From positions 1-64,000 of the forward strand of contig NZ_CADIJV010000031.1 of assembly GCF_902859765.1 (NCBI RefSeq): a stretch of DNA of 64,000 nucleotides. Direction: 5' to 3'. Below are positions 10,083 through 18,533 of this stretch, one piece after another. How positions within the stretch are numbered: position 1 is the first letter of the stretch; each line of letters begins with the position of its first letter. Below the pieces are notes generated by a model that was given only the letters and a program-made list of their open reading frames with translations, was not told the origin of the DNA and searched no databases. The translations under genes and the position numbers were made by a program. Source of the stretch: Achromobacter pulmonis. GTDB taxonomy: Bacteria; Pseudomonadota; Gammaproteobacteria; Burkholderiales; Burkholderiaceae_B.

Positions 10083-10673
10083 ATGATTGCTGTGTTGCGT
10101 TGCATGGCGCCCGCTGTGTTGCTGGGCGGTGCCTTGGCGGGTTGCTCCGCCACCAACCCCAATATCCTCAGCCGTTACGACGCTGGCAGCAGTGCGCGGG
10201 TTCGCGTGTATGTGTATACGGCGGATCGCATCCGCCTGGATTTTGACAGGACGTGCTTCCTGCCCGCGTCGGGTCTGTTCGGCCATGGCGACGGCCTGGA
10301 GACGATCCAGCGCTCGCACATGCGCGGCAGCGGCAGCGTTGGAATGCCGCCTTCGCCGAACATTTCGGGCCAGGTGTTCGACGAATTCATCATCAAGGCG
10401 GGTATTCCGGTAACCATCTACGGTCAGGTCGGCGGGACGTACAGAAGCGCCGGGCCTTATGGGTCCGTGACCACCACGAGTTGGCCCGAGACGAAGAATG
10501 CCGGGTATTTCACGCCAGCCGCTGGCAAGGACTACGAGGTCTATGTGGAGCGGCGCGCGGTCGTGGTGCAGGACATCACGGTGCCCGGCGCCAGCGCAGC
10601 GGAACGGGTGGTGCCATTGATGCCGGCTTCGCCCTGCCCGGAACCCTCTGCGACCGTGATGCCGAAGGTCTGA
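10083..10673 (+). CDS. Uncharacterised lipoprotein
   Basis: Predicted lipoprotein of 196 residues. The N-terminus is a short signal peptide ending in the lipobox LAGC with Cys21 as the lipidation site. The mature region is rich in Gly, Pro, Tyr and Thr, consistent with an extracytoplasmic beta-rich protein, and contains several Cys that could form disulfides. No family was recognised. ATG 10083 follows a GAGTGAGTGGTAG stretch that could serve as ribosome-binding site. It is the second of two adjacent lipoprotein genes after the exoprotein locus. A functional link with that locus is possible but not supported by anything in the sequence. Confidence 0.7.
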   Translation: MIAVLRCMAPAVLLGGALAGCSATNPNILSRYDAGSSARVRVYVYTADRIRLDFDRTCFLPASGLFGHGDGLETIQRSHMRGSGSVGMPPSPNISGQVFDEFIIKAGIPVTIYGQVGGTYRSAGPYGSVTTTSWPETKNAGYFTPAAGKDYEVYVERRAVVVQDITVPGASAAERVVPLMPASPCPEPSATVMPKV

Positions 10674-10707
10674 CCGTGGTCGCAGGGCCTATCTGATACG
10701 CGGCGTC

Positions 10708-11370
10708 TCAAATCGGCCATTCCCCCAACCGATACGCCGAATCCCAGAATATCCATTCCAACTGCGCCGCATGCGTATACGCCCGATGCATCTCATCGCG
10801 CGTCTGCGCCGACGCTTTCTCCGCTGCCTGATCCACCGACGCGATCACTTCACGCACCAGCGCGTGGAATTCGTCGCCGGCGTACGTATCGATCCAGGCC
10901 CCATACGGATTGGGACGCGTCGCCCGCGCGTGGATGTCGCGCCCGATCTCGGCATAGATCCAGAAGCACGGCAGCAACGCGGCCAACGCCACCGGGTACG
11001 GCGCGCTCCACGCCGTGGCGATGAGGAAGCTGGTGTAGTGATGGCTGGCGGGCGACAGCGGGGTGCGGGCGAACGTCTCGGCGTCGATGCCGAACTGCTT
11101 CATGAAGCCTTCGTGCAGGCTGCGTTCGACCACCACGGCGTTCTTGGCCGCGTCGGCGAACTGCACCACGCCGTCGGCATGGTCGGCCTTGGCGGCGGCC
11201 ACGGCCAGGGCGCGGCCGAAGGCCAGCAGGTAGTGCGCGTCCTGGATCATGTAGTGGCGGAACGCCTGTTCGCTGAGTTGGCCGCTGGCCAGTTCCCGGT
11301 TGAACGGCATGGTGCGCGTTTTTTCGTACAGCGCGGCGTTGCGCGCCCAGGCGTCGGTGCTGAAAGACAT
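10708..11370 (-). CDS. tenA: Thiaminase II / TenA-family aminopyrimidine aminohydrolase
   Basis: TenA-family enzyme, which hydrolyses aminopyrimidine breakdown products of thiamine (salvage) and cleaves thiamine itself. With the start at ATG 11370, preceded by TGAGGA at good spacing, the protein has 220 residues. The family's catalytic set then falls at Asp44 (QDAHY), Cys135 and Tyr139 (CFWIY) and Glu205 (LEWIF), the positions usual for bacterial TenA. All key residues are present, so it should be active. It stands alone on the minus strand: downstream is the converging lipoprotein gene, upstream a short intergenic stretch with a 13-G homopolymer about 90 bases before the start. I saw no TPP riboswitch upstream. 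Confidence 0.9.
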   Translation of the reverse strand: MSFSTDAWARNAALYEKTRTMPFNRELASGQLSEQAFRHYMIQDAHYLLAFGRALAVAAAKADHADGVVQFADAAKNAVVVERSLHEGFMKQFGIDAETFARTPLSPASHHYTSFLIATAWSAPYPVALAALLPCFWIYAEIGRDIHARATRPNPYGAWIDTYAGDEFHALVREVIASVDQAAEKASAQTRDEMHRAYTHAAQLEWIFWDSAYRLGEWPI

Positions 11371-11457
11371 GGCAATCCTCAAGGCGAAATCGGACGGCGC
11401 GTGCGCGCGCGTCGAGGGTGAGGACCAAGGGTATCAACAATTGCGCGGCGCGTCGGC

Positions 11458-11470
11458 GGGGGGGGGGGGG
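11458..11470. repeat. 13-base poly-G tract between tenA and its upstream neighbour
   Basis: An uninterrupted run of 13 G on the plus strand (poly-C in the direction of tenA). It lies 18 bases after the end of the small membrane-protein gene and 88 bases before the tenA start codon, so it is non-coding and lies within the likely tenA promoter or leader. Homopolymeric C/G tracts of this length mutate by slipped-strand mispairing and are known phase-variation devices in Bordetella (fim promoters, bvgS). Whether this one regulates anything is not shown by the sequence. Confidence 0.9.
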
Positions 11471-11488
11471 CGCCGCGGCCGCGGGCTG

Positions 11489-11764
11489 TCAGACGTCGTC
11501 GAAGTAGAACGCCTTGTTTATCTTGGCTTCGAGCTTGAGATAGGCGGCGGATTCCTGCCAGACCTGGCAGGCGCCGATCAGAAACAGCACGCCGACGACG
11601 GCGGCAATGGCGCCCAGCCAGCTGAAGCTCACTGCCAGCAGGATCAGCGGCACGGCACAGACTAGCGCCAGCCACCATTGCAGCAGCAGCTTCAGCAGCA
11701 TGCCGAGGAAGAAATAACCGGCCACCAGTCCCACCAGCACGGCGACGACGATCAGGAATTCCAT
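11489..11764 (-). CDS. Small membrane protein
   Basis: Protein of 91 residues with two to three hydrophobic segments (about 3-25 and 30-65, the latter probably two helices) and a short charged C-terminal tail, so an inner-membrane protein. No family recognised. It starts 5 bases after the stop of the PH/SHOCT-domain gene on the same strand, so the two form an operon and are likely to work together, perhaps with the PH-domain protein bound at the membrane. No strong ribosome-binding site is visible before the ATG, which suggests translation coupled to the upstream gene. Confidence 0.65.
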   Translation of the reverse strand: MEFLIVVAVLVGLVAGYFFLGMLLKLLLQWWLALVCAVPLILLAVSFSWLGAIAAVVGVLFLIGACQVWQESAAYLKLEAKINKAFYFDDV

Positions 11765-11769
11765 GGCTG

Positions 11770-12336
11770 TCAGGCCGCCAGGATGCGCGCTTTCTGCTCG
11801 GCGAACTCCGCGTCGGTCAGTATGCCGCGGTCGCGCAGGCTGGCCAGTCGCTCCAGCTTGGCGATGATGTCGTCATCCGGAACGGCGGCCTTGGCGGCGG
11901 GCTGCTGCATGAAGCGCGCCTTGCGTGCCTCAATGGCCTCCTGCACGCGGTTGGCGAACCGCATGACGGTCTTTTTCCAGACGTTGCGTATCTGGTAGCT
12001 GCCGGCGCTGTCCTGGATGGCGATGTTGCCGAACATGAGGCCGGTCTCGCCGGACACGGCGTTGACCTTGTCCAGGTCGATCGCGGTCTGGCGCAGTCCG
12101 TAGATCAGGCCCTTGTCGAGGAAGATGATGCGCTTGTCGGTCAGCGTGATGAGCCAGGTGTTGTTGTTCATCATGCCGGAGGTGAAGGCCAGGATTTCCT
12201 CGTCGTCGTACAGCACGTGGGGCAGGTGGTTCAGTTCCTTCTTGGTGAAGAACTGGTCGTCGCCGATTTCACGGGCGATTTCGTCATAGCGCGCTTTCAG
12301 TTGTTCGGGCGACGCGTTTTTATAGTCGAAGGCCAT
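11770..12336 (-). CDS. PH-domain protein with C-terminal SHOCT domain
   Basis: Cytoplasmic protein of 188 residues. Residues about 40-125 resemble the bacterial PH (YokE-like) domain: a beta-rich stretch including NTWLITLTDKRIIFLDKGL. The last 30 residues (LERLASLRDRGILTDAEFAEQKARIL) are a typical SHOCT motif, a short two-helix module found at the ends of many bacterial proteins and thought to mediate oligomerisation. The start at ATG 12336 has AAGGA five bases upstream. It is the first gene of a two-gene operon with the small membrane protein. The molecular role of such proteins is not established. Confidence 0.75.
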   Translation of the reverse strand: MAFDYKNASPEQLKARYDEIAREIGDDQFFTKKELNHLPHVLYDDEEILAFTSGMMNNNTWLITLTDKRIIFLDKGLIYGLRQTAIDLDKVNAVSGETGLMFGNIAIQDSAGSYQIRNVWKKTVMRFANRVQEAIEARKARFMQQPAAKAAVPDDDIIAKLERLASLRDRGILTDAEFAEQKARILAA

Positions 12337-12527
12337 GCACTTCCTTGCATCCGGTTATGGCATCGGCAGCCAAAGCGCGCCTATCTTAAGCCATACTGTG
12401 GTCTCGCGTGGCGGCGCGCAGTCAATACTCCGGGCCCTGCGCGGGGCCGGGAGGTTGTCTGTCGATTGTCGAGATTCGAAGCGACGCAACGCCAGCTGCG
12501 CGCGCCGCATGCCAGAGGGCGCAGGGC

Positions 12528-13313
12528 CTATTGCATGTACCACCCATGGCTGACCACGAACGACTGCCCCGTGAACGCCGCGCTGGGGAAGGTCGACAGG
12601 AACAGCGCCGTCTGCGCCACGTCCTCGACCGTGGTGAAGATGCCGTCGACGGTATCGCCCAGCATCACCTTCTTGACCACGTCTTCCTCGCTGATGCCGA
12701 GCTCCTTGGCCTGCTCGGGAATCTGCTTTTCGACCAGCGGGGTACGCACGAAGCCGGGGCAGATGACGTGCGAGCGCACGTTGTGCTTGGCGCCTTCCTT
12801 GGCCAGCACGCGTGCCAGGCCCAGCAGCGCATGCTTGGCGGCGACGCAGGCGGACTTGAGCGGCGAGGCTTCGTGCGAATGCACCGAGCCCATGTAGATC
12901 ACGACGCCGCCGCGATCGTCCTTGTACATGTGCTTGAGCGCGGCTTTGGTGGTGAGAAAGGCGCCGTCCACGTGGATGGCCTGCATCTTCTTCCAGTCGG
13001 CGAAAGCGAAGTTCTCGATGGGGTTGACGATCTGGATGCCGGCGTTCGAGATCAGGATGTCGATGCTGCCGTAGGCGGCAGCGACGCGGTCGATGCCTTG
13101 GTTGACGGCGTCTTCGTTGGTGACGTCCATGGCCACGCCCATGGCCTTGCCGCCGGCCTGTTCGATTTCATGGGCGACGGCCTCGGCGCCGGCCAGGTTC
13201 AGGTCGGCGATGGCGACTGCGGCGCCGGCGCGCGACAGGGTCAGCGCGATTTCCTTGCCGATGCCGCTGGCGGCGCCGGTGACGACCGCGACTTTTCCGT
13301 TCAGATTGCTCAT
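12528..13313 (-). CDS. 3-hydroxybutyrate-dehydrogenase-like SDR with catalytic Tyr replaced by Cys
   Basis: Short-chain dehydrogenase of 261 residues, closest by eye to D-3-hydroxybutyrate dehydrogenase (the NAD-dependent step between acetoacetate and 3-hydroxybutyrate in PHB and ketone-body metabolism). The Rossmann motif TGAASGIG is at 12-19, NAG is in ISNAG, and the substrate-binding part with [11 protein letters not shown] is intact. The general-acid Tyr of the YxxxK motif, expected at position 156, is read as Cys (TGC): the sequence is SACVAAKH, and Lys160 is kept. One base change from TAC would explain it. The start has GGAGGT seven bases upstream. Either the enzyme is impaired, or it is a non-catalytic variant, or there is a base error. 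It stands alone on the minus strand. Confidence 0.8.
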   Translation of the reverse strand: MSNLNGKVAVVTGAASGIGKEIALTLSRAGAAVAIADLNLAGAEAVAHEIEQAGGKAMGVAMDVTNEDAVNQGIDRVAAAYGSIDILISNAGIQIVNPIENFAFADWKKMQAIHVDGAFLTTKAALKHMYKDDRGGVVIYMGSVHSHEASPLKSACVAAKHALLGLARVLAKEGAKHNVRSHVICPGFVRTPLVEKQIPEQAKELGISEEDVVKKVMLGDTVDGIFTTVEDVAQTALFLSTFPSAAFTGQSFVVSHGWYMQ

Positions 13314-13710
13314 GCTGGGGACCTCCGGGTATGGATGCCGCGAGCCGGGATGCGCCCGCGGATGCGAGGGGCATGGGTTGATGGTAACGCGCCAGGATGA
13401 GAGGCGCCTGAATGGTCCGGTCAGGTAACTTTCTATGTCATTTGCTTCGGACGACGGCGCAGCACGGTGCGCAGGGCCGGCCTAGCGCATGTGGCGATAC
13501 CGGGGCTGCGGCAGGTTGGCGACCGCCCGCTACGCCCCGGCTGCTGTTACCAACCGCACTGCGGCCTGCATTCAGCGGTTGCCGGCTGCTCCCGGCTGCG
13601 CGAGAATCCGCGGCATTCGAGCCCGCCGCGCAGGCGGGATCCTGGTTTCTTACAGAGCGAAGACTAGCGTGTCATCAGTCATGGATGGTCGGGCGGGCAA
13701 AGGCGGCAGG
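13314..13710. other. Intergenic region with no clear gene
   Basis: About 400 bases between the divergent SDR and amidase genes. Several open frames cross it but none has a ribosome-binding site or convincing protein character. The amidase frame is open back to 13489, but that extension is Arg/Ala-rich and would bury the signal peptide. A short hairpin (CCCGCC, 5-base loop, GGCGGG) lies at 13622-13638. The promoters of both genes must lie here, but no consensus promoter stands out. Confidence 0.5.
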
Positions 13711-14397
13711 ATGGCGGACAGGTGGGCGCGGCGCATGGCGGCGTTACTGCTGGCTCTGGGGACTGGCGTGGCGCAGGCCGCGCATGTGGTGGTGGACACG
13801 GGTCATACCCCCAGCCAGCCTGGCGCGACGGGCGCCAGCGGCCGGGTGGAGTATCAGTACAACCTGGACTTGAGCGGCGCGGTGGCCACCGACCTGCTGG
13901 CCCTGGGGGATCGGGTGACGCGGGTATCGGCCGATGGCGCCGAGATACCGTTGGGCCGCCGTACCCGGGTCGCGCCGGATGCGGACCTCTTCATATCGAT
14001 CCACCACGATTCGATGCAGCAGCAGTACATTGACGCCGGTCGCCAGCGCGAATTCTCGGGATTCTCCATTTTTGTCTCACAGCGCAATCCGCGCTACGCC
14101 GACAGCCTGCGCTGTGCCAAGGCGATCGGCGAGGCGTTGCTGGCGGCGGGCGAGAAGCCGTCGCTGTATCACGCCGAGCCCATCGCCGGCGAGAACCGGC
14201 CATTGCTGGACCGCCGCCTGGGCGTGCATCGCTACGACGGGCTGGCGGTACTCAAGACCGCCACCATGCCGGCGGTGTTGGTGGAGGCGGGCGTGATCGT
14301 GAATCCGGACGAGGAAGCCAGGCTGGCCAGGCCGGAGACCATTCAGCGGCTGGCAGGCGCGATCGCCGGCGGCGTGCACGCTTGCCAGGTGCGCTAA
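13711..14397 (+). CDS. N-acetylmuramoyl-L-alanine amidase (Amidase_3), exported
   Basis: Zinc-dependent peptidoglycan amidase of the AmiA/B/C catalytic type, cutting the bond between muramic acid and L-Ala in the periplasm. The start is put at ATG 13711 (AAAGG upstream), giving a signal peptide ending in AQAA near residue 24 and 228 residues in all; ATG 13681 is an alternative. The zinc and catalytic residues are visible: His32 in VVDTGH, Glu47 in GRVEYQYN, His98 in SIHHD and the catalytic Glu in VLVEAG. There is no AMIN or SPOR domain, so it is a bare catalytic domain, smaller than AmiC. It is followed at 157 bases by a second exported protein on the same strand. Confidence 0.85.
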   Translation: MADRWARRMAALLLALGTGVAQAAHVVVDTGHTPSQPGATGASGRVEYQYNLDLSGAVATDLLALGDRVTRVSADGAEIPLGRRTRVAPDADLFISIHHDSMQQQYIDAGRQREFSGFSIFVSQRNPRYADSLRCAKAIGEALLAAGEKPSLYHAEPIAGENRPLLDRRLGVHRYDGLAVLKTATMPAVLVEAGVIVNPDEEARLARPETIQRLAGAIAGGVHACQVR

Positions 14398-14554
14398 CGC
14401 GCGGCGTGCGACATCCGACCTGGGGCATGGCGATCCCGGGCGGGATGGATAAAATCCCGGTTTCGAGGGGCGGGCCGCGCCGCCTGGTTGACGTGGCGGC
14501 GCGAAGCGGAGGCGATCCGGCTCGCGGCATGCGTTCCGAGCACAAGGACTGATA

Positions 14555-15751
14555 ATGCTGAAAAGAAAACTGACGGCACTGGGCATGGGCCTGGCGTTCA
14601 CCCTGATGGGCGGTCTGTCCACCGCGCCCGCGCAGGCCCAGGCGCCGGCGCAGCAGCAAGAGACGCCCGAGCGCTATGGCCCGTTCTTCTATCTGCCGAG
14701 CGAGCCGAACCTGCTGATCTATGTGGGCGCGGTCAGCGCCAATGATTTGCTGCACATGAAGAAGGCGCTGCGCGAGCATCCGACCATCTCCACCCTCATC
14801 CTGCAGAACAACGGCGGCGGACTGGTGCACATTGGGCTGGTGGTGGCCGAAGAGGTCTATGAGCGCGGGCTCAATACCTATATTCCCAAAGACAGCTACT
14901 GTGCCTCGGCCTGCGCGTTCGTGTTCTTTGCCGGGCGTCAGCGCCTGGCCGAGGGCCGCCTGGGCGTGCACCAGATCACCGCGCCTGAGATGACGGGCGA
15001 ACAGGCCCAGTTCGGCGTGTCGGATATCGTCGCCACCTTGCCGAAGTATGGCGTGTCTGCGGATGTCCTGGGCATCATGTTCAGCACGCCGTCCAAGGAG
15101 ATGTATTTCTTCTCGCCTCAGGAGATCGCCAAGTACGGCATCAACCGCACGGGCAACGTGAAGACGGCGGCCAGCGAGCCGCGGCAGGCGGGTAGCCCGC
15201 GCACGCCGCCCGCGTCCGCGCCCGCCGCCACGCCCGCGCCGCAGGCACAGGCGCCAGCCGACGATACCCGCCTGCCGCCGCGCCGTCCGGCCGCGTCGCC
15301 GGCGCCCTCCGGCCCCGCGCCGGTGGCGAATCCGTATATGACCAAGGAGCCCGCGCCGGCGCCGCTTTCCGACGAACAACGGGCGATCAATGCTGCGACC
15401 CTGATGATCCAGGCGGGTAGCGGCACCAATGAAGAGGCGATGAACTTCACGCGCGAGTTCTATGCGGATACGGTCGACTATTTCAAGAAGACGCGCCCGA
15501 AATCGGAGATCCTGGCGGACAAGACGGCCTATTTCGCGCGCTGGCCGGTGCGGCGCTTCGTGGTGGACCAGAACTCGCTCCGGGCCAAATGCCAGGACCA
15601 GATGTGCATGGTCAAGGGCCTCTACGATTTCAAGGTATCGAGCCCGGCGCGCGGCAAGACCGCGACCGGCACGTCCAATTTCACGTATGTCCTGGACCTG
15701 CGCAACCGTTATCGCATCGTCATGGAAGACAGTGAGGTCGTCAGCCGTTGA
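14555..15751 (+). CDS. Exported ClpP-fold protein with proline-rich linker
   Basis: Secreted protein of 398 residues. The signal peptide ends near residue 29 (AQAQA). Residues about 45-195 look like a ClpP/crotonase-fold domain of the kind found in uncharacterised periplasmic proteins (COG3904-like). Within it are LILQNNGGG, a candidate nucleophile Ser118 in YCASACAF flanked by two Cys, and GVHQ with His139. A Pro/Ala-rich linker (about 205-275) then leads to a C-terminal domain of about 120 residues that I do not recognise. AAGGA stands six bases before the start. If Ser118 and His139 are a catalytic pair it would be a periplasmic serine hydrolase; this is inference. An LprI-like gene follows 30 bases later and is probably co-transcribed. 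Confidence 0.75.
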   Translation: MLKRKLTALGMGLAFTLMGGLSTAPAQAQAPAQQQETPERYGPFFYLPSEPNLLIYVGAVSANDLLHMKKALREHPTISTLILQNNGGGLVHIGLVVAEEVYERGLNTYIPKDSYCASACAFVFFAGRQRLAEGRLGVHQITAPEMTGEQAQFGVSDIVATLPKYGVSADVLGIMFSTPSKEMYFFSPQEIAKYGINRTGNVKTAASEPRQAGSPRTPPASAPAATPAPQAQAPADDTRLPPRRPAASPAPSGPAPVANPYMTKEPAPAPLSDEQRAINAATLMIQAGSGTNEEAMNFTREFYADTVDYFKKTRPKSEILADKTAYFARWPVRRFVVDQNSLRAKCQDQMCMVKGLYDFKVSSPARGKTATGTSNFTYVLDLRNRYRIVMEDSEVVSR

Positions 15752-15781
15752 AGCCGCGGCGCGACGCCAGGGAGAAGCACA

Positions 15782-16630
15782 ATGCGTTTCATGAACCGCG
15801 TGGCCCGGTTGCTGTGCCTGGTAGGGGTGGGCGCCTTGTCGGCTCCCGTGTGGGCGATCGATTGCCACAAGGCCGGCAACCCCGCCGAGAAGCTGATCTG
15901 CTCGGACCGCGCGGCGGTGGCCGCCGACGCCGAGTTGAACCGCGCCTACGCCGCATTGCTCAAGCAGGCGCCCGACGCGGAGATCCGCAAGATGCTGGTG
16001 GAAAGCCAGCGCCGCTGGATCGAGGCCCGCGACATGCGCCTGGAAGGTCTGGTCTCCGATGCCGAATCGTTGCCTGACGACAAGACGCCGGGCGCTGTCG
16101 CGGCCGATCTGATCCGCGCCCGTGCCGGCGAGTTAAGGGAGCGCAGCAAGGGCGACAACATTCCAAGGCTGATCCGGACGGCCTTGAAGCAGCGTGAGTT
16201 TCGCGGCCAGTTCACCGGTGGCCCCTATTCCGGCTATGAGGTGTCGTGCGATGTGCTGCCGCCGGACTACAAGTATTACGCTTGCTTCGCGACCCGCCAC
16301 TACCAGAACAATGAGCGCGTCTGCAGCGCGCAAGAGTATTGGGCCACCGGCTCGGTCTACGCGCAGCGCTATGTGGCCAAGGTCGTCGACAACAAACCGG
16401 TGCCGGTCGCGTCCTGCTCGTATAACGGCGATGACGCTGCCTGCCCGGGTAGCATTGCCGATGATGCGCGCTGGAATACCGGGCCCAAAGTGCATGCGCC
16501 GACGTATTCGTCCAAGCCCTTGCCGCAGGTCGATGGCGAGGTCGACGACAGCGACGATTATGGCTGGATCAAGGCCTGCCTGACCGACGGCAACTTCCCG
16601 TTGTCCAATCCGACGGCGGCAGGCCGCTAG
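15782..16630 (+). CDS. LprI/DUF1311-domain exported protein
   Basis: Exported protein of 282 residues with a signal peptide ending at VWA (about residue 24). Residues about 27-85 are the LprI / DUF1311 motif: a Cys pair (DCHKAGNPAEKLIC) followed by L-x-x-AYAALL and QRRWIEARD. In Mycobacterium the LprI domain inhibits lysozyme; in most Gram-negative proteins its role is unknown. The remaining 180 residues form a second, Cys- and Tyr-rich domain without a name I can give. GGGAG precedes the start. It lies 30 bases after the ClpP-fold gene, so the two probably form a unit of envelope proteins, perhaps with the amidase before them. Confidence 0.75.
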   Translation: MRFMNRVARLLCLVGVGALSAPVWAIDCHKAGNPAEKLICSDRAAVAADAELNRAYAALLKQAPDAEIRKMLVESQRRWIEARDMRLEGLVSDAESLPDDKTPGAVAADLIRARAGELRERSKGDNIPRLIRTALKQREFRGQFTGGPYSGYEVSCDVLPPDYKYYACFATRHYQNNERVCSAQEYWATGSVYAQRYVAKVVDNKPVPVASCSYNGDDAACPGSIADDARWNTGPKVHAPTYSSKPLPQVDGEVDDSDDYGWIKACLTDGNFPLSNPTAAGR

Positions 16631-16675
16631 GGCGGGCGAGGTTCGCCTCAGGGGGGCGGCGCGCTGGTCGAGGCG

Positions 16676-17077
16676 CTAGCCCGGTGCGCGGGCGAGACGC
16701 TTGCGGTGGCGCCTGGCGTAGTCCTGCAGCGCATCGCGCAACACCACCGCCTGGTTGTGCTCGCTGTCGCGGGCGCCGTACAGCAGGGTCAGCGGACGCT
16801 CGCCAGCGGCTTGCAGCAGAGCCTGCATACGCGCCTGCTGCTCGGGCTTGGCCAATTCGGCCAGGTATTGCTCGCGGAACGTGTCCCAGTGTTCATCCAC
16901 GTGGCAGAACCACTTGCGCAGTTCGGCGCTGGGAGCGAGGTCCTTGGCCCATTCGTCCAGTGCCAGGTCGGCGCGGCGCAGGCCACGCGGCCATAGGCGG
17001 TCCACCAGGGCCCGGTAGTGCCCATCGGGACCGATGCCTTCATAGACGCGTTGCACGGAGACGGCGGACGGCTTCAT
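16676..17077 (-). CDS. DUF488 family protein
   Basis: Cytoplasmic protein of 133 residues belonging to the DUF488 / COG3189 (YeaO-like) family, recognised by VQRVYEG, VDRLWPRGL, WAKDLAPSAELRKWF and the terminal LLYGARDSEHNQAVVL. The biochemical function of the family is not known. ATG 17077 is chosen over an earlier in-frame ATG at 17101 because AGGAG stands six bases before it and the family begins with a V-x-R-V-Y segment. It lies 49 bases beyond the end of nhaA on the same strand and could be read through from it. Confidence 0.85.
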   Translation of the reverse strand: MKPSAVSVQRVYEGIGPDGHYRALVDRLWPRGLRRADLALDEWAKDLAPSAELRKWFCHVDEHWDTFREQYLAELAKPEQQARMQALLQAAGERPLTLLYGARDSEHNQAVVLRDALQDYARRHRKRLARAPG

Positions 17078-17126
17078 GGCGGCTCCTGTCTGCGGTGCCA
17101 CCAGTCTACTCCCGCCGGGCGCGATG

Positions 17127-18350
17127 CTAGGCCGTGGCTTTGGCCTGCGGCACGGTGGCGCCGCCGGCGCGCAGCAGCAGAAAGCCCACCACCGCCGAGG
17201 CCAGCGAACCGGTCAGCACGCCGATCTTGGTGGCGTCGACCGCGGCCGGATCGGAGAAGGCCAGCGCGCCGATGAACAGGCTCATGGTGAAGCCGATGCC
17301 GCACAGCAGCGCCACGCCGTACAGCTGGGTGAAGCTGGCGTGACGCGGCAGGCTGGCGATGCCGGACTTGATGGCCAGCCAGGCGAAGCCGAACACCCCC
17401 AGCTGCTTGCCCAGGAACAGCCCCAGCGCCACGCCCAGCGGCACCGGTTGCGCCAGGCTGGACAGGCCCATGCCGGCAAATGACACCCCCGCATTGGCGA
17501 AGCCGAACAGCGGCACGATCAGCAGGGCCACGGGCTTGTGCAGCGCATGTTCCAGCGCGTGCAGCGGCGAATGCTCGCCGGCGTGGCCCTGGCTCTGTGG
17601 ACGCAGCGGAATGGTCAGCGCCAGCGCCACGCCGGCCAGCGTGGCATGTATGCCGGACTTCAGCACGAAATACCAGAGCACCATGCCGATCAGCAGATAT
17701 GGCGTCAGGCGCAGCACGCCGGCCCGGTTCAGACACACCAGGCAGGCCAGCAGCGCCCCGGCCATGGCCAGCGCGAACAGGTTCAGTTCGGAGGTGTAGA
17801 ACAACGCAATGATGACGATGGCGCCCAGGTCGTCCAGGATCGCCAGCGCTGTCAGAAACACTTTCAGGGAGGTTGGCACGCGGCTGCCCAGCAGGGCCAG
17901 GATGCCCAGCGCGAAGGCGATGTCGGTGGCGGCCGGAATGGCCCAGCCGCGCAGGGTGTCCGGGCTGCCCAGGTTGATCAGGACGTAGATCAGGGCCGGC
18001 ATGACCATGCCGCCCAGGGCGGCAATGCCGGGCAACACGATGCGGGCCGCGCCGCGCAGTTGGCCATCCAGCACTTCGCGTTTGATCTCCAGGCCTACCA
18101 GCAGGAAGAACACCGCCATCAGGCCATCGTTGATCCAGTGCAGCACCGATTCCTTGAGGGTTACGGGCCCGGCCTGGAACCCCAGCTTGGCGCCGAGCAC
18201 GTCGAAATAATGAGGGGCGAGCGGGCTATTGGCGATGATCAGCGCGACGACCGCGGCCAGCATCAGGACGTAGCCGCCCAGCGCTTCCGAGCGCAGGAAT
18301 GCCTGCATGAAAGAAACGGGCCGGTTCGCGGGAGAGGCCTGCAAGGTCAA
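17127..18350 (-). CDS. nhaA: Na+/H+ antiporter NhaA
   Basis: Inner-membrane Na+(Li+)/H+ antiporter for salt and pH homeostasis, 407 residues, about 12 membrane helices. Diagnostic NhaA segments are present: [23 protein letters not shown] and the ion-binding pair of aspartates in [10 protein letters not shown]. The start is TTG at 18350, supported by AAGGAG six bases upstream; the next in-frame ATG is 13 codons in and has no such site. The gene is divergent from a glycosyltransferase, and the 183-base AT-rich gap between them contains an AATATT-type palindrome and a longer dyad. Confidence 0.93.
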   Translation of the reverse strand: MTLQASPANRPVSFMQAFLRSEALGGYVLMLAAVVALIIANSPLAPHYFDVLGAKLGFQAGPVTLKESVLHWINDGLMAVFFLLVGLEIKREVLDGQLRGAARIVLPGIAALGGMVMPALIYVLINLGSPDTLRGWAIPAATDIAFALGILALLGSRVPTSLKVFLTALAILDDLGAIVIIALFYTSELNLFALAMAGALLACLVCLNRAGVLRLTPYLLIGMVLWYFVLKSGIHATLAGVALALTIPLRPQSQGHAGEHSPLHALEHALHKPVALLIVPLFGFANAGVSFAGMGLSSLAQPVPLGVALGLFLGKQLGVFGFAWLAIKSGIASLPRHASFTQLYGVALLCGIGFTMSLFIGALAFSDPAAVDATKIGVLTGSLASAVVGFLLLRAGGATVPQAKATA

Positions 18351-18420
18351 TATCCACTCCTTGATTGCTGCGGTGCAGCGTAAAACGACAAATATTGAAT
18401 ATTACCTGAATTCAGACTGA

Positions 18421-18453
18421 TCCTAGATAGAAAGGGTGTTGATTTCTATAGGA
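18421..18453. promoter_or_regulatory. Dyad between nhaA and the glycosyltransferase gene
   Basis: Inverted repeat in the AT-rich divergent promoter region: ATAGAAA (18427-18433) and TTTCTAT (18443-18449) with a 9-base spacer, extended outward by TCCT at 18421-18424 and AGGA at 18450-18453 with two unpaired bases on the left. It could be an operator for either gene or an RNA hairpin in the leader of the glycosyltransferase message. No regulator is encoded next to it. Confidence 0.4.
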
Positions 18454-18533
18454 TTTGACTCTGTTCGCTTGGATGGGCCGGCGCCTGGCCGCCGCCTCCA
18501 ACGCTGTCATTCCGCCTTCCTGGAGATCCCGCC

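Noticed and set aside
11371-11488. Possible TPP riboswitch before tenA
   Set aside because: The gap is short and dominated by the poly-G tract; the conserved THI-box bases were not found.
13489-13710. Upstream extension of the amidase reading frame
   Set aside because: It is Arg/Ala-rich, has no ribosome-binding site and would bury the signal peptide; a start at 13711 explains the protein better.
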